64,000 bases of DNA from positions 558,001-622,000 of the forward strand of contig NC_033563.1 of assembly GCF_001680005.1 (NCBI RefSeq). The letters run 5' to 3'. The position numbers and the translations under genes were made by a program. This document shows positions 44,443 through 54,821 of the stretch, one piece after another. The notes beneath the pieces were generated by a model. It did not search any database. It was not told where the DNA came from and saw only the letters and a list, made by a program, of their open reading frames with translations. Origin of the DNA: Plasmodium coatneyi (taxonomy: Eukaryota > Apicomplexa > Aconoidasida > Haemosporida > Plasmodiidae). Position 1 is the first letter of the stretch; each line of letters begins with the position of its first letter.

Positions 44443-45651
44443 CGTTACATCGTATGTGATGTAACACATTAGAATGTAATGTTTCCTTTTCCCCCTGCGA
44501 AGGAGCAATAAATGGTTACGCAAAATTCATACAATATAAAAAGCAAAATGAACTTTCTTCCTCCATTCCCTTTTCTTTTTATTTTCGTTTCCTTTTTTTT
44601 TTTTCCTTCTATTTTTTTCCTTTCCTTTTTTTTTTTTTCTTTTTCCTTCTTTTTTTTTTCCTTTCCTTCTTCTGTTCTTCTAATATTAATTTTTTTCTTC
44701 TTTTTTTTTCATTTTCATTCTTTTCTTTTTTTTTTTTTAATATTTGTAATTTTTGTTTCCTCCTATATTCCTTTCAAAAAAAAAAGGGAAGAGAAAAGAA
44801 GGAAAAATTACAAATATTTTGCCATAGCCTTCTTATGTTCCTTCAGAAAAGAAGGAAGGAGGGAAAAAGAAAGAACATTAATATATAGAATATAACGTAC
44901 ACATAAAAAAAGGGGAAGTGGAAGCTCAAAATGGTACACAATGCACATATATATATTTTTTAAATAAATGATTTATGTATATAATATATTCATCACAATA
45001 AAAAGGAAAGAATGGAAGAACATTCTTATTACTAGTCAATCATAAATACGAAAAAGAAGGAAATTTGCACTTCTCTATATGAAAATAATAAAAAGGTGGT
45101 GCGTAAGAAACAATGTACTATTCCACAACGAATAACCACATACGATACAATGAAATAATATAAATGAATGTATAAAGAAGGAACGTATATGGAAAAAAAA
45201 AATTTAATACTTCTTCTTTTCTTCGACAATTCTTCTGCTCCATTATATTATTCTTATTTCATCGTTCCAACATAACCGTTCCAATACATTTATCTCAACA
45301 TATGGATTCTTACATTTTGTACCTTAATTAAGTGAACACGATGATGTAAAAACATATATATATATAGAATGTGCTATCATTTTCTTAAGGAAATTAAACT
45401 AAATATGCTCTATTGGAAAAAATATGAAATTTAATGTGTGTGCTTGTTCATAATCATTACCAGAACAAACAAACAAAGTGCCCTCACGCACACTCACTCT
45501 ACACATATATATATCTATTCTGCACATATATATGTATGCATCAAAATGTATACATATATATGAGTGCATATATGAATGCACATATATGAATAATTTCTAA
45601 CATGAATTTATAATATATATTAAATAATGTACACATATACCATAAGGAAGA
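44443..45651. other. Intergenic, KIR-3 upstream region
   Basis: About 1.2 kb, T-rich (44570-44750) then AT-rich with TATA runs. No coding signal. Contains the 3' end of KIR-2 and the likely KIR-3 promoter. Confidence 0.5.
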
Positions 45652-47068
45652 ATGGTGACGACGCAGGTAGGGGTTCGCTTTTTCTGTTTGAAATGGATAT
45701 ATATATGTGTTCCCCATATTATCACTTTCCCACAGCATAATGAAGTAACATATGTGGCCACATTAGAATACATATATTCCACACATTACAATAATTCTAA
45801 CTTCCCTATAGGAGTGTAATGTGAATACATTACCTTCCAGAAAAGTATATAACCATTTCAAGAAGAATGACGAACATCAATGTGCGAACATCAATTCTTT
45901 GGCAGCAGGAATATGGGATATTTTACAAGATAAATTGGGGGACGCTGCCATTGGTAAAGTTGACCCGGAGGAAATTACAGGAGCTTTGTGCAATGTATCT
46001 AAGGTGCATATAAAGGAGAAAGAATCATGTACGGGACTTTGTGATTTCTTTTATTTTTGGTTAGGGAACAAACTATGTGACAAAAAGATAGGGCGTCCTC
46101 AATTTCATAGTATTATGAAAGAAATCTACAGTAAACTAAGGGGCTCCAGCCCACAATGCAGTTATAACGATATGCACAACAGTGTTGACTGTGGTGATTT
46201 TCAACGGAGGAAAAGATTATTTGATTTTCTGTATGACTACAAAACAATAAAAAACCAATTAAAAGACTCTCAGTCTAATGGGCCTCCCTGTACACAGGTA
46301 TATGGAAGCTACCTGAGTGATGCTACTACAGCCTATAATATGGTGGCAGCAACTGGGTCATCTAATCTAGATTCGTACTTTAAAAAATTTTGGGAGAAGT
46401 TCGATGGTAATGGTGGTAAAATTCCGAAACCAGGGGACTTGAAGTCTAAAGCAGAGTCAGGAGGGGAATCTCTACTATCCGACGACGACGAAGGGGAAGA
46501 TGGGGAAGGTGATAATCTCCTTTCCTGTTTAGAACAGTTGTCTGCAGCAACTACAGCAGTTGCTGCATCATCATTAGCACAGCAGACACTAAGTGATCAG
46601 CCACCACAGGTGGTGGGAGGTGGAAGTGGTGTTACCCCAATCGTCTCCTCTGCAGTGGCAACCACCATAGGATTACCAGCAGCTGTAGCTTTCTTCCTCT
46701 ACAAAGTGAGTAATAATTATAATATACCTATATATACACATATATGTATATATAGGAATATATATAAACATGCGCACCCTAACACCCCTTCTACTCTATT
46801 TTTTTAAACTTCCCCATTTCAGTACGGTCTCCTACCATCTTGGTTCCATAACCAATTTAAGGGAGGCATGAACAGAAGCAGAGGAAGAAGAAGCAGGAGA
46901 TCAACTACACATAACATTGATACGCTGAAGGAGTATAATTCAACAAATTACTCAGCTGATTATTCAACAACAGATTATTCCACATCAAATTTAATTGAAA
47001 GTGGAGCAACAAAATATTCCATCCCATACACCACCACTACTACCACAGGATCATCATCTACAAGATGA
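45652..47068 (+). CDS. KIR: KIR-3, variant antigen of the pir superfamily (three exons)
   Basis: Predicted exons: 45652-45666 (Met-Val-Thr-Thr-Gln), 45812-46705 and 46823-47068; 384 residues. Ectodomain features: HQCANINSLAAGIWDIL, GALCNVSK, CTGLCDFFYFWLGNKLC, QCSYNDMHNSVDCGDF, PPCTQVYGSYLSD. Then an acidic linker (LLSDDDEGEDGEGDN) and a membrane segment (SSAVATTIGLPAAVAFFLYK). The last exon encodes a basic motif (KGGMNRSRGRRSRRS) and a Thr/Tyr/Ser-rich tail with YSTTDYSTS units, ending GSSSTR. Introns are short here and lack the long telomere-like field found in KIR-1 and KIR-2. Frames intact. Confidence 0.85.
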
Positions 47069-47270
47069 ACATCGTCTAAATGATCATTCATATACCAGAT
47101 GTTAATTCATCTAGAAGAAGATGTTGTTGTTCATTCATCTAAGTGCACATCTTCTCAGATGATCACTATATAAGATGAATATTTAGGTGTTTACCTAGAT
47201 GATTATCATCTAAGATGTTTATCATCTAGATGATGATCACCAGCATCATCGTTTAGATGAAGGAATAAGC
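47069..47270. repeat. Cluster of CATCTAGATGAT-type palindromic repeats
   Basis: Immediately after the KIR-3 stop, short related motifs (CATCTAGA, CATCTAAGATG, ATCATCTAGATGATGATCA) recur about ten times in both orientations. The cluster could form hairpins in the 3' untranslated RNA. Confidence 0.7.
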
Positions 47271-47668
47271 GCACTTTTTTGAATGGAAGCAAAAAAAAAA
47301 AAAAAGTGGAAAAGTTTCTTACATACTGTACAATAAATACTATAGCTACATTCTATACATGTAATAATAATTACTATACAAAATATATAATATGTAATGT
47401 ACATATAGAATGTAAACGGTTTAGGGTTTATATATATTAATGAAAAAAAAATAAATAATTCTATCATTTAAAAAAAAAAAAAAGAAGACAACTTTACCAA
47501 ATTAATACATAACAATATAAGCGAACACTACCATACATATTGTACATATTGCACAAAGCATTTTTAACGTTCCTCATTTATGAACTATACACAAAACCAT
47601 AACATAAAAGCAGCAATGTTATACACACACACTAATATAAAGAATCGTTACGTTACTTCTCTTTCGAA

Positions 47669-49203
47669 CTATTCAATTTTTTCAATTTTTTTAGTTTTTT
47701 CAGAATTGTTTTGTGTGAGTAGAGCAACTTGCCCTTCTGCAGATGGTTTGCATTTTAATAACCTGTTTGATAGATTTTTACCTTCCTTTGAAAACCAAAA
47801 TTTTAAGACTACGATTATGATTACTAACGCAATGATTACAAAAACAGTGAAGACAGGACTGAACCCATAGGACTCCACTTTATATGTAGCATCAATAAGC
47901 GCGCCTATAGGACCCTGAATCCATATAAAAAGGATGAACGCAACTAATAGAATGGGTATCCATTCGTGTGTTTTGATTCTTCCACGGAATAATCTACATA
48001 TAAATCTATCACGCCAACTCCTTTTTTTCTTTGAACACTGTGCTTCATTCATTTCTTCGTGCTTTGCTTCATGCTTTGATTTTGTTAATTCCACCTTCGG
48101 TTGTGGTTCTTCAGGTGGTGAATTATTCAATTCACCTTCAGAGTTTGACTCTTCAGGAAGGTGAATTCCTTCGGGTGGTGATTCTTCAAATGGATTGTTA
48201 GGTGGTAGGGTGGTGGGAAGGTTGTTAGGTGGTGTATATTCTTCGCGTGGTGGTTCTTCAGGGAGTGAATCTTCAGGTGGGTTGTTAGGGATGGTGGTTG
48301 GTGGAAGATGGTCGTTAGGTGGTGATTCTTCAGGTTGTGAATCTTTGGGTGGAAGATGATCGTTAGGTGGTGATTCTTCAGGTTGTGAATCTTTGGGTGG
48401 AAGATGATCGTTAGGTGGTGAATTTTCTTTGGGTGGTGAATTTTCTTTGGGTGATGAATTTTCTTTGGGTGGTGAATATTCTCTGGGTGGTGTATTTTCT
48501 TGAGGAAGGTGAATTCCTTTGGGTGGTGTATTTTCTTGAGGAAGGTGAATTCCTTTGGGTGGAAGATGGTCGTTAGGTGGTGAATATTCCTTAAGAAGGG
48601 ATTCTTTAGAATTGGATTTTTTGCATCGGTGGCCTACGCATGGGTTCTTTTCTTTTGGTGGTCGTTCATTTGTGTTGTTCCTGGAGGAATTTGTAGTACG
48701 TCCACAAGGGTCTTTATTCTCCCGCTGTTTTGATTTTACCCTACTTCCACTTGTAGATAATGATGATGATCCTGCAACCGTGGTTATGGTGCTTGGATCT
48801 GGCAAATCATATAAATCATAGAGACCCCCACTTCGTATCCCTTTACTCCATGATGATGGTGTGGTATTTCCCCATTTTGCGCTCCATGATGACGTGGTAC
48901 TTTTCCGTGAGGTGGCGCATGGGATTGCGTGCACCATGACCTAAAAAAAAGAAAAAGGTTGTTAGGTGGCAGGTGGAAGGAAGGTTGCTAGAGGTGGTGC
49001 AAAATTTTTTTTTCTCCTTTTTTTTCAATTTTTAGTGCAAAAAGTAAAGAAGTTAATTATATTAAATATGTGCGCCAAATATTTTCTTTTATATAGGTGT
49101 GTAACAGTAGCTCCTATCTTACATGGTGGTGGTCGTGGTTGGAACGTTGCGCCCAGAAGTAGAGTATTAAGCTGAATGTAAAAATTTTCGCAAGGAATAA
49201 CAT
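47669..49203 (-). CDS. Two-exon membrane protein with a Pro/Glu/Asn repeat domain encoded by telomere-like repeats
   Basis: Predicted exons on the minus strand: 49123-49203 (27 codons) and 47669-48940; about 450 residues. Exon 1 encodes a hydrophobic start (MLFLAKIFTFSLILYFW), and exon 2 continues after a phase-0 intron, the layout typical of exported Plasmodium proteins. I see no clear PEXEL motif. Exon 2 holds a polar Ser/Thr-rich part, a Cys pair (NPCVGHRC), then about 170 residues of repeats (SPPNDHLPPKDSQPEE, KGIHLPQENTPP, SPKENSPPKEN, PPNNLPTTLPPNNP). A basic segment and two membrane helices (about WIPILLVAFILFIWI and FTVFVIIALVIIIVVLKFWF) follow, with a short basic tail. The repeat DNA on the plus strand is GTTAGGTGG/GTTGTTAGGTGG, the same as the non-coding telomere-like repeats nearby. 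I do not recognise the family. Confidence 0.7.
48318..48416 (-). repeat. 48-bp tandem repeat within the coding region
   Basis: Two near-identical 48-bp units encode SPPNDHLPPKDSQPEE twice within the repeat domain of the 47.7-49.2 kb gene. The nucleotide unit contains GATCGTTAGGTGGTG on the plus strand. Confidence 0.88.
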
Positions 49204-50619
49204 TTTGCTTTTGTTTTTTTTTATTTTTTAATTTTTATTCCTTTTCCTCTTTTCTTTAAAATGAAGGATAAGTTTAGAAAGTAAAAGTGTAGATTTTTTT
49301 TTCTTTTCTTCTTTCCTGTGGAAAAAGAATGTTTAAAATGAAAAAATTTTATCTTTGCTAATTTACATTAAATAGGTTGTGTATGATTATTTCTTCTTTC
49401 TTTAATGTGAAATGTGTATTACGTCGTTTGCGCATTTCATTAGTTATTCTTCCTCTTGAGTGTGTAAATCTAAATTAAAATGAAGAAGTAATTAGAATAC
49501 ACAATAATTAATATATAAAAAATGTAAATAACTTAGAATAGTCGCAAAGTTCATTTTAAATACACATAATTATATTATGTTGTTGCAAAAAATTTAAGTT
49601 AAAGTTGGTTCATATTCCCTGAAAAGAAAAATAAATATACTCCCCCTCCAATATGGCCGGCCCTTCCTAACGGTGTAGTAGGTGTATATTAACCCACATT
49701 TTTAACAGTAAAATGTTATGTATATTTGCATACTGCTCATAAATTTCTTTATTGTTTTAAATTTGTACATAAATAATGAATAAAAAATATAGAAAAAAAA
49801 AAATGTACATTAGATCCTTCGCATGTAGGAGGATGATAGAATTCTTTTTTTTAGGTGTAGATGTGTTGGGATAGGGTTGTTGGGTGGGTGTAAAGGGGGT
49901 CGAAGCTGTGTAGTGTAGGGGGGGTGTAAGAGGGGTTAGTGTTTAGGGTTCAGGAAGGAATGAGTGTTTGGTGGTTGTAAGAAGGGTGTACAGAAGGGGT
50001 GTGTATTAGGGGCATTATTTCATTTTAGTGTGTATTATTCTATTTTAGCGAGTGTGCGCATTATTTTATTTTAGTGTGGGCGCACTTTATTTTAGTGTAT
50101 TGTTAGTGTGTATTATTAGTGTGGTGTTGTTAGGTGGGTTGTTAGGTGGTAGATGGAAGGAAGGGTTGTGTTAGGTGGAAGGAAGGAACGTTGTGTTAGG
50201 TTGTTAGGGGTGGTTGGTGGTAGGTTGTTAGGTTGTGTTGTTAGTGTGGTGTTAATGCATTATTAGTGTAGTATTACTGTATATTGTGTTCTATGTGTAT
50301 GTAGTGTGGTGGGGTGTTGTTAGTGTGGTGTTGGTGTGGTGCATTATTATTTTATTTTAGTGTAGGGGCTTTATTTTAGTGTATTACTATTTCAATGTTG
50401 GTGCATTATTTTATTGCGTGCGCAGTATTTTACTGTGCGTGCGCACATACATATATGTTATATATATAACATATACATATGTACATATAACAATGATTAT
50501 ATATATACATACATATACATATGTATAATGGTCGTCTTCTAGAGTGTCGTTATTACCACGATTTATGCCGTTTCCCTTCATTTCATTCTTTAAAAGAGAG
50601 AGAGAAGAGGAAGAAGAAC
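49204..50619. other. Intergenic with G-rich telomere-like repeats
   Basis: AT-rich first (49200-49850), then a G/T-rich field (49858-50420) mixing GTTAGGTGGTAG repeats with a separate TATTTTATTTTAGTGTG repeat. One exact pair of telomere heptads (TTTAGGGTTCA) is at 49942-49952. A TA-rich palindromic stretch follows (50445-50530). No gene seen; this is the centre of the convergent cluster. Confidence 0.6.
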
Positions 50620-52587
50620 TTATCTAATATATGGAACAGAATATTCCGTCATGGAATCGGTTGTTGTTGTTAAATCGGAATTCGAATTTGTTGTGGAATA
50701 TTCTGTTGTTGTTAAGGTGTCGTCGTCGTCCAAGTCACGTTTGACCAAACTTCTTTTTCCTCTTCTTCTTCCTCTAAGTTGGTTTCTAAGTTGCTTGCGC
50801 AAAAAATTAGGTAGGAGCTTGTACTGAATGAAGGAGTGGAAAGCAAAGAGAAGGCAGGAATGGAGGAGGTGAAAAATATGTATTATATATGTATATATAT
50901 ACATATATGTACATGTATATATATATACATACATATGCGTATATATACTTATATATATATGCAAAAAAATATATATTTTTTTCTTTTCTTCTTTTTCTTT
51001 TCTTTTTTTTTTTTTAAATTTACCTTATATAGAAGGAATGCAGCAATGGCAGGTAATCCAACTACTCCCAATAGTGAAGACATAGCAGCAGCGCCCGTGG
51101 AGGAGCCCGCCTCCCCGATCAATTGTTCAGTGCAATTGACAGTTCGATCTTCGTCATCAGGAAGGTCACCACCTCGTGAACGAAGAAGAGAAGAAAGTTC
51201 ATCCTCCTCGTCGTTCCCCTTCTCACCTAATTTAGCCTCTTCTTCTGGAGACAGTTGCTCACATTCTAATGTTATTGTGGCACTATTGCTGTTTTTTGTA
51301 AATACTGCTTTAAATTCATCCAAATTTATATGACTTCAATCTTGACAGTGGGGATACACTTCCCTATAAGTCTTAACAATGGCATCTATGTGTTCTTTAT
51401 ATTTTTTAGTGCAAGAAGAAGTAGTAGGTGTAGGAGGTTTACTCTCCTGGTTCGACGTCCCTAACTGTTGTTCTATCCTATCGCGGTCATGTAAAAATTC
51501 AAATAGTGTTTTTTTATGCGCAAAAGAGACGTTATTTGTGATGGTCGTGATGGTTGCAGTGGTGGTACTCCCAGAAGAGGTTGCGTCCGCTGCAGTGATG
51601 GATGTGCTCTGCTCCTCTTCTCTTGATAGAGTGCTAACTGACCGTTCACTTGACAATTCTTTGTCCCCCTTAGGTTTCCCAGCAAGGGACAACTCCGGAC
51701 CCTCAGAATGGATTGCACTTTCCTTTTTACCACGCTCTTCCTCCTCTTCTTCTTCTTCTTTTGCAAGTTTTGCTTTAGACGTTGCTTTAGACAATTCTTC
51801 ACATGGCAACTCTTCTGGTTTTCCCTTTTCAAATTTTTCTTTATACTCCCCTTCCAGCTTGGTACAATATTCTCTTTTAGGTTCCTCATCATCACAAGCA
51901 CCTTTTATACTCTGATATGCGTTTTTAACTTCACTTAAAGAGTTGTTACATTTATCACAGTAAGGGACGCTTCCGTCCCTTACTTTAGTTTTAGTATTAT
52001 GGCAGTTATAGAAAAAATTGAAAATCTCTTTACTTAATTTAAATAAACTATCTTCCATACCAGCGTATATATTAGTACATTTGTTCCCCAATTTTAATTT
52101 TTACAGATGTTCCTAAATTTTCTTCATAATGTTTGAACATGATGTGTTACTGCTCTGTCTCCACGTCCTTATTTTATCTCCTAACCAATAATAAAAGAAA
52201 TGACACCACTGACCATTATCTCCAACCTGCTCCATTATGCTCGCGTAACAGTAACTGTCCATAATTGCCCCTGCATAACTAGCACTCCCCGTATGAACAC
52301 CCAACAGTATCCCCAAGTCCCTTTTTATTTCCCCCTTCTCCTTTTCCCTTTCATCTAATGCGCAGAAACCTTGATTCCCCGTGAAGGCTTTGTACATCCC
52401 CTCCGACGGCAATATAGCTGTGCGTGCCTGTTAAAAGTGTAAGTGACGAAGAAGTAAAACATATAAATGAGTGCTCCTACATACCTTTATATTCTTTTTA
52501 CATTGTGTATAAAGAGTATTGTGTATTTATAATATTTATTTATTTTCTAAATGGAAGGAAATAATGTGTGTGTACCAGTTTTGACAT
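50620..52587 (-). pseudogene. KIR: KIR-4 with three in-frame stop codons and a partial domain duplication
   Basis: Predicted exons on the minus strand: 52576-52587 (Met-Ser-Lys-Leu), 51024-52427 and 50620-50823. The long exon stays in one frame throughout but contains TAG at 52113-52115, TAA at 52101-52103 and TGA at 51336-51338. Splice sites, membrane segment (SSLLGVVGLPAIAAFLLYK) and tail (KLLPNFLRKQLRNQLRG ... SMTEYSVPYIR) look normal. The N-terminal part has DSYCYASIMEQ and HFFYYWLGDKI. The exon is unusually long because the second half of a KIR domain is present twice: once as IFNFFYNCHNTKT ... PYCDKCNN, and again, after a Glu- and Thr-rich linker, as LFEFLHDRDRIEQQ ... VYPHCQD. It is probably a recently inactivated gene, since no frameshift has accumulated; readthrough or base-calling errors are alternatives. 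Confidence 0.78.
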
Positions 52588-53438
52588 TTTTGCTTCCTCT
52601 TTATTTGTATATGTACATTTCTATACTGGTTAGTTATGTATGTTATTTTATGTGGGTGTTATTTTTAAATTTATATGTGGGTTATTGTGGGTGGGTGTGT
52701 TATTTTATATGTGGGTGTTATTTTTATCTATGTGGTGGGGTGTTATTTTATCTATATGTGGGTTATTGTGGGTGGGGGTGTTATTTTTATATCCGCGCTG
52801 TTTTGTTTGTGTGTGGTGGCTGTTATTTTTATATCTGGGTTGTTTTATATGTGTGGGTGTTATTTTTATCTATCTATATGTGGGTTCCTTCTATGTGGGT
52901 GGGTGTTATTTTATATGTGTTATTTATGTGTGGTTGGTGGGTGTTATTTTTATATATCTATATAATAATAATAAATATATATTTTTGCCCTCTGCGCCCT
53001 TTTCTTTTTTACTTTTTTTTCTTTTAAAATATATAAATACTCTTTTTTGTTTGAAAAGAGGTCAGCACTTTTTCCCCTTTTTACTTTCTCTTTTCATATT
53101 TTTTTTTTTTTTTTTTTCCTTTTTCATCTTATTGAAAATATTTTTCCTTCCAATGCAGAGAGTTATTCAAAAACATACAAGTGGAGGAGAAGAAGTAAAA
53201 AGTAAGAAAATAGAAAAAAAGAACTTAAAAAAGAAAAGGTAAGGAAAAAAAGAGGAGAATGGAAAAAATAGCGCTTAGGAATGAAAAAAAAGGAAGGAAA
53301 ATGTCATTATCCATTTATGCTTTCTTTCCCATATAGACACATTCTGTACACAAACTGTATATATAAACTGTATACAAACTGTGTGCGGTTATTTATGCCC
53401 TTTAAAGGGATGAGGAGCGGAATATTTCTAATAGTATA
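52588..53438. other. Intergenic with a G/T minisatellite
   Basis: 52625-52960 is a degenerate repeat of TATGTGGGTGTTATTTTTAT units; the rest is T- and A-rich. The long open frames across it are products of the repeat, not genes. Confidence 0.65.
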
Positions 53439-53830
53439 TCATATATTTTGATAACTAATATTTTTTCTTTGTCCCTCCGTCCGTTGTTTATTATTACTTT
53501 GCCGTTTGGCTGGTGATGATCGTCTTGGTGATCTACCATTATAGATGGTAGAAGTTTCTATAGAATCTGATATGGTGGAAGGTGCTGCTGTGGAATATAT
53601 TGTCGACACGTCTGTAGAAGAAGTATCTGCTGTTGTTAATGTGTCAAATTCATTCCTGCTGACTGATGAACTTCTCTTTCTTGTGTTCCTTCTTCCACCG
53701 CTGTTGTTTCCAAATTTGTTACGAAGCCAAGAGGGTAGAAGATCATACTACGATAAGGAGTAAGGAGTTGGTGGAAGGAACGTTGTTAAGGGTGAACAAT
53801 ATGTATACATATATATACATGTATATGTCC

Positions 53831-53863
<33 letters not shown>

Positions 53864-54821
53864 TGATATATATATCCTTAATATATATATATATAGTGGT
53901 AATTATAATGGTAATAATTTTAATGAACAATTATAATTGTACTTGTACCTTATATAAGAGAAACATGGTTGAGGGCATCCCAACTATTCCTAGGATGGAA
54001 GAGACGATGGCAGTGGCGGGGGAGGTTGAGTCTGTAGGTTCCAATGCACTCAGTGTTTCACACTGTACTTTTAACTGCTCGGGATTATTGCTATCACTCT
54101 CCTTGAACATATCTTTGAATTTGTCACAATAAGGTGGATTACTTCCAGAATCTTGTGCACAATTTGAAAGTGCCGATTTATACGCTTTAACAGCTCCGTC
54201 TAGGTAGGTGGCATATTGTTTACAGTAAAAATCATGGGATTTTTCTATCATTCCCTGTATTGTTTCACAATTTTGGGAGTACTCATACAGTTCTTTCATT
54301 TTAGTGAAATCGTCTTTGCTCATATTGGTGTTCAAATTTTCACACTCCTTTCCTGGATAAATTCCCTTTAAACTGTTGTAAATTGCAGTTATAACAGTCG
54401 AAAATAAATTTTCATCTTTCAAACTCCTAAATAATAGATCCCCCAACCAGTAGTAAAAAAAATAACAAGGTGTATCACCTAATCCTCCCTTCCCATTCAT
54501 TTGGCGCGCGTAGCACCAAGCGTGCTCAATCCTACTTACATATTTCTCAGCATCAGAATTTTCTTTTAATTTACTCTCCCAAGAACTCCTTATTTGGTCG
54601 ATCGCGGAATTTGTACCACAGTAAGTTGTACTATCAGTGAAGCTGTGGTACATACTATTTGAAGGTAAACTCCGTAAGAATGTATCCTATAAATATAATT
54701 TGGGAGACACACAAATCCATATATGTACACTTCTACCTATTACACTGCAGAAAGGTTTCTATATAAATAATAGTTATGTACCAAGTTCCCCATAACAAAT
54801 AATGCGTACTTCTGTTGCCAT
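53439..54821 (-). CDS. KIR: KIR-5, variant antigen of the pir superfamily (three exons)
   Basis: Predicted exons on the minus strand: 54810-54821 (Met-Ala-Thr-Glu), 53949-54686 and 53439-53747; 352 residues. The ectodomain begins DTFLRSLPSNSMYHSF and includes TYCGTNS, HAWCYARQMNG, TPCYFFYYWLGDLLF, KECENLNT, QNCETIQ, FYCKQYATYLDGAVKAYKSA, NPPYCDKFKDMF and VQCETLS, ending in the membrane segment ATAIVSSILGIVGMPSTMFLLYK. The last exon encodes YDLLPSWLRNKFGNNSGGRR, a Ser/Thr-rich stretch and a basic end (KRQSNNKQRTEGQRKN). Introns are short (201 and 123 bp) and lack the G-rich repeat field. A TA-dinucleotide run (53814-53900) lies in the second intron. All frames intact. Confidence 0.85.

Noticed and set aside
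52551..53242. 158- and 200-codon frames with many Trp/Gly/Val/Phe residues
   Set aside because: They translate the G/T minisatellite; periodic composition mirrors the repeat.
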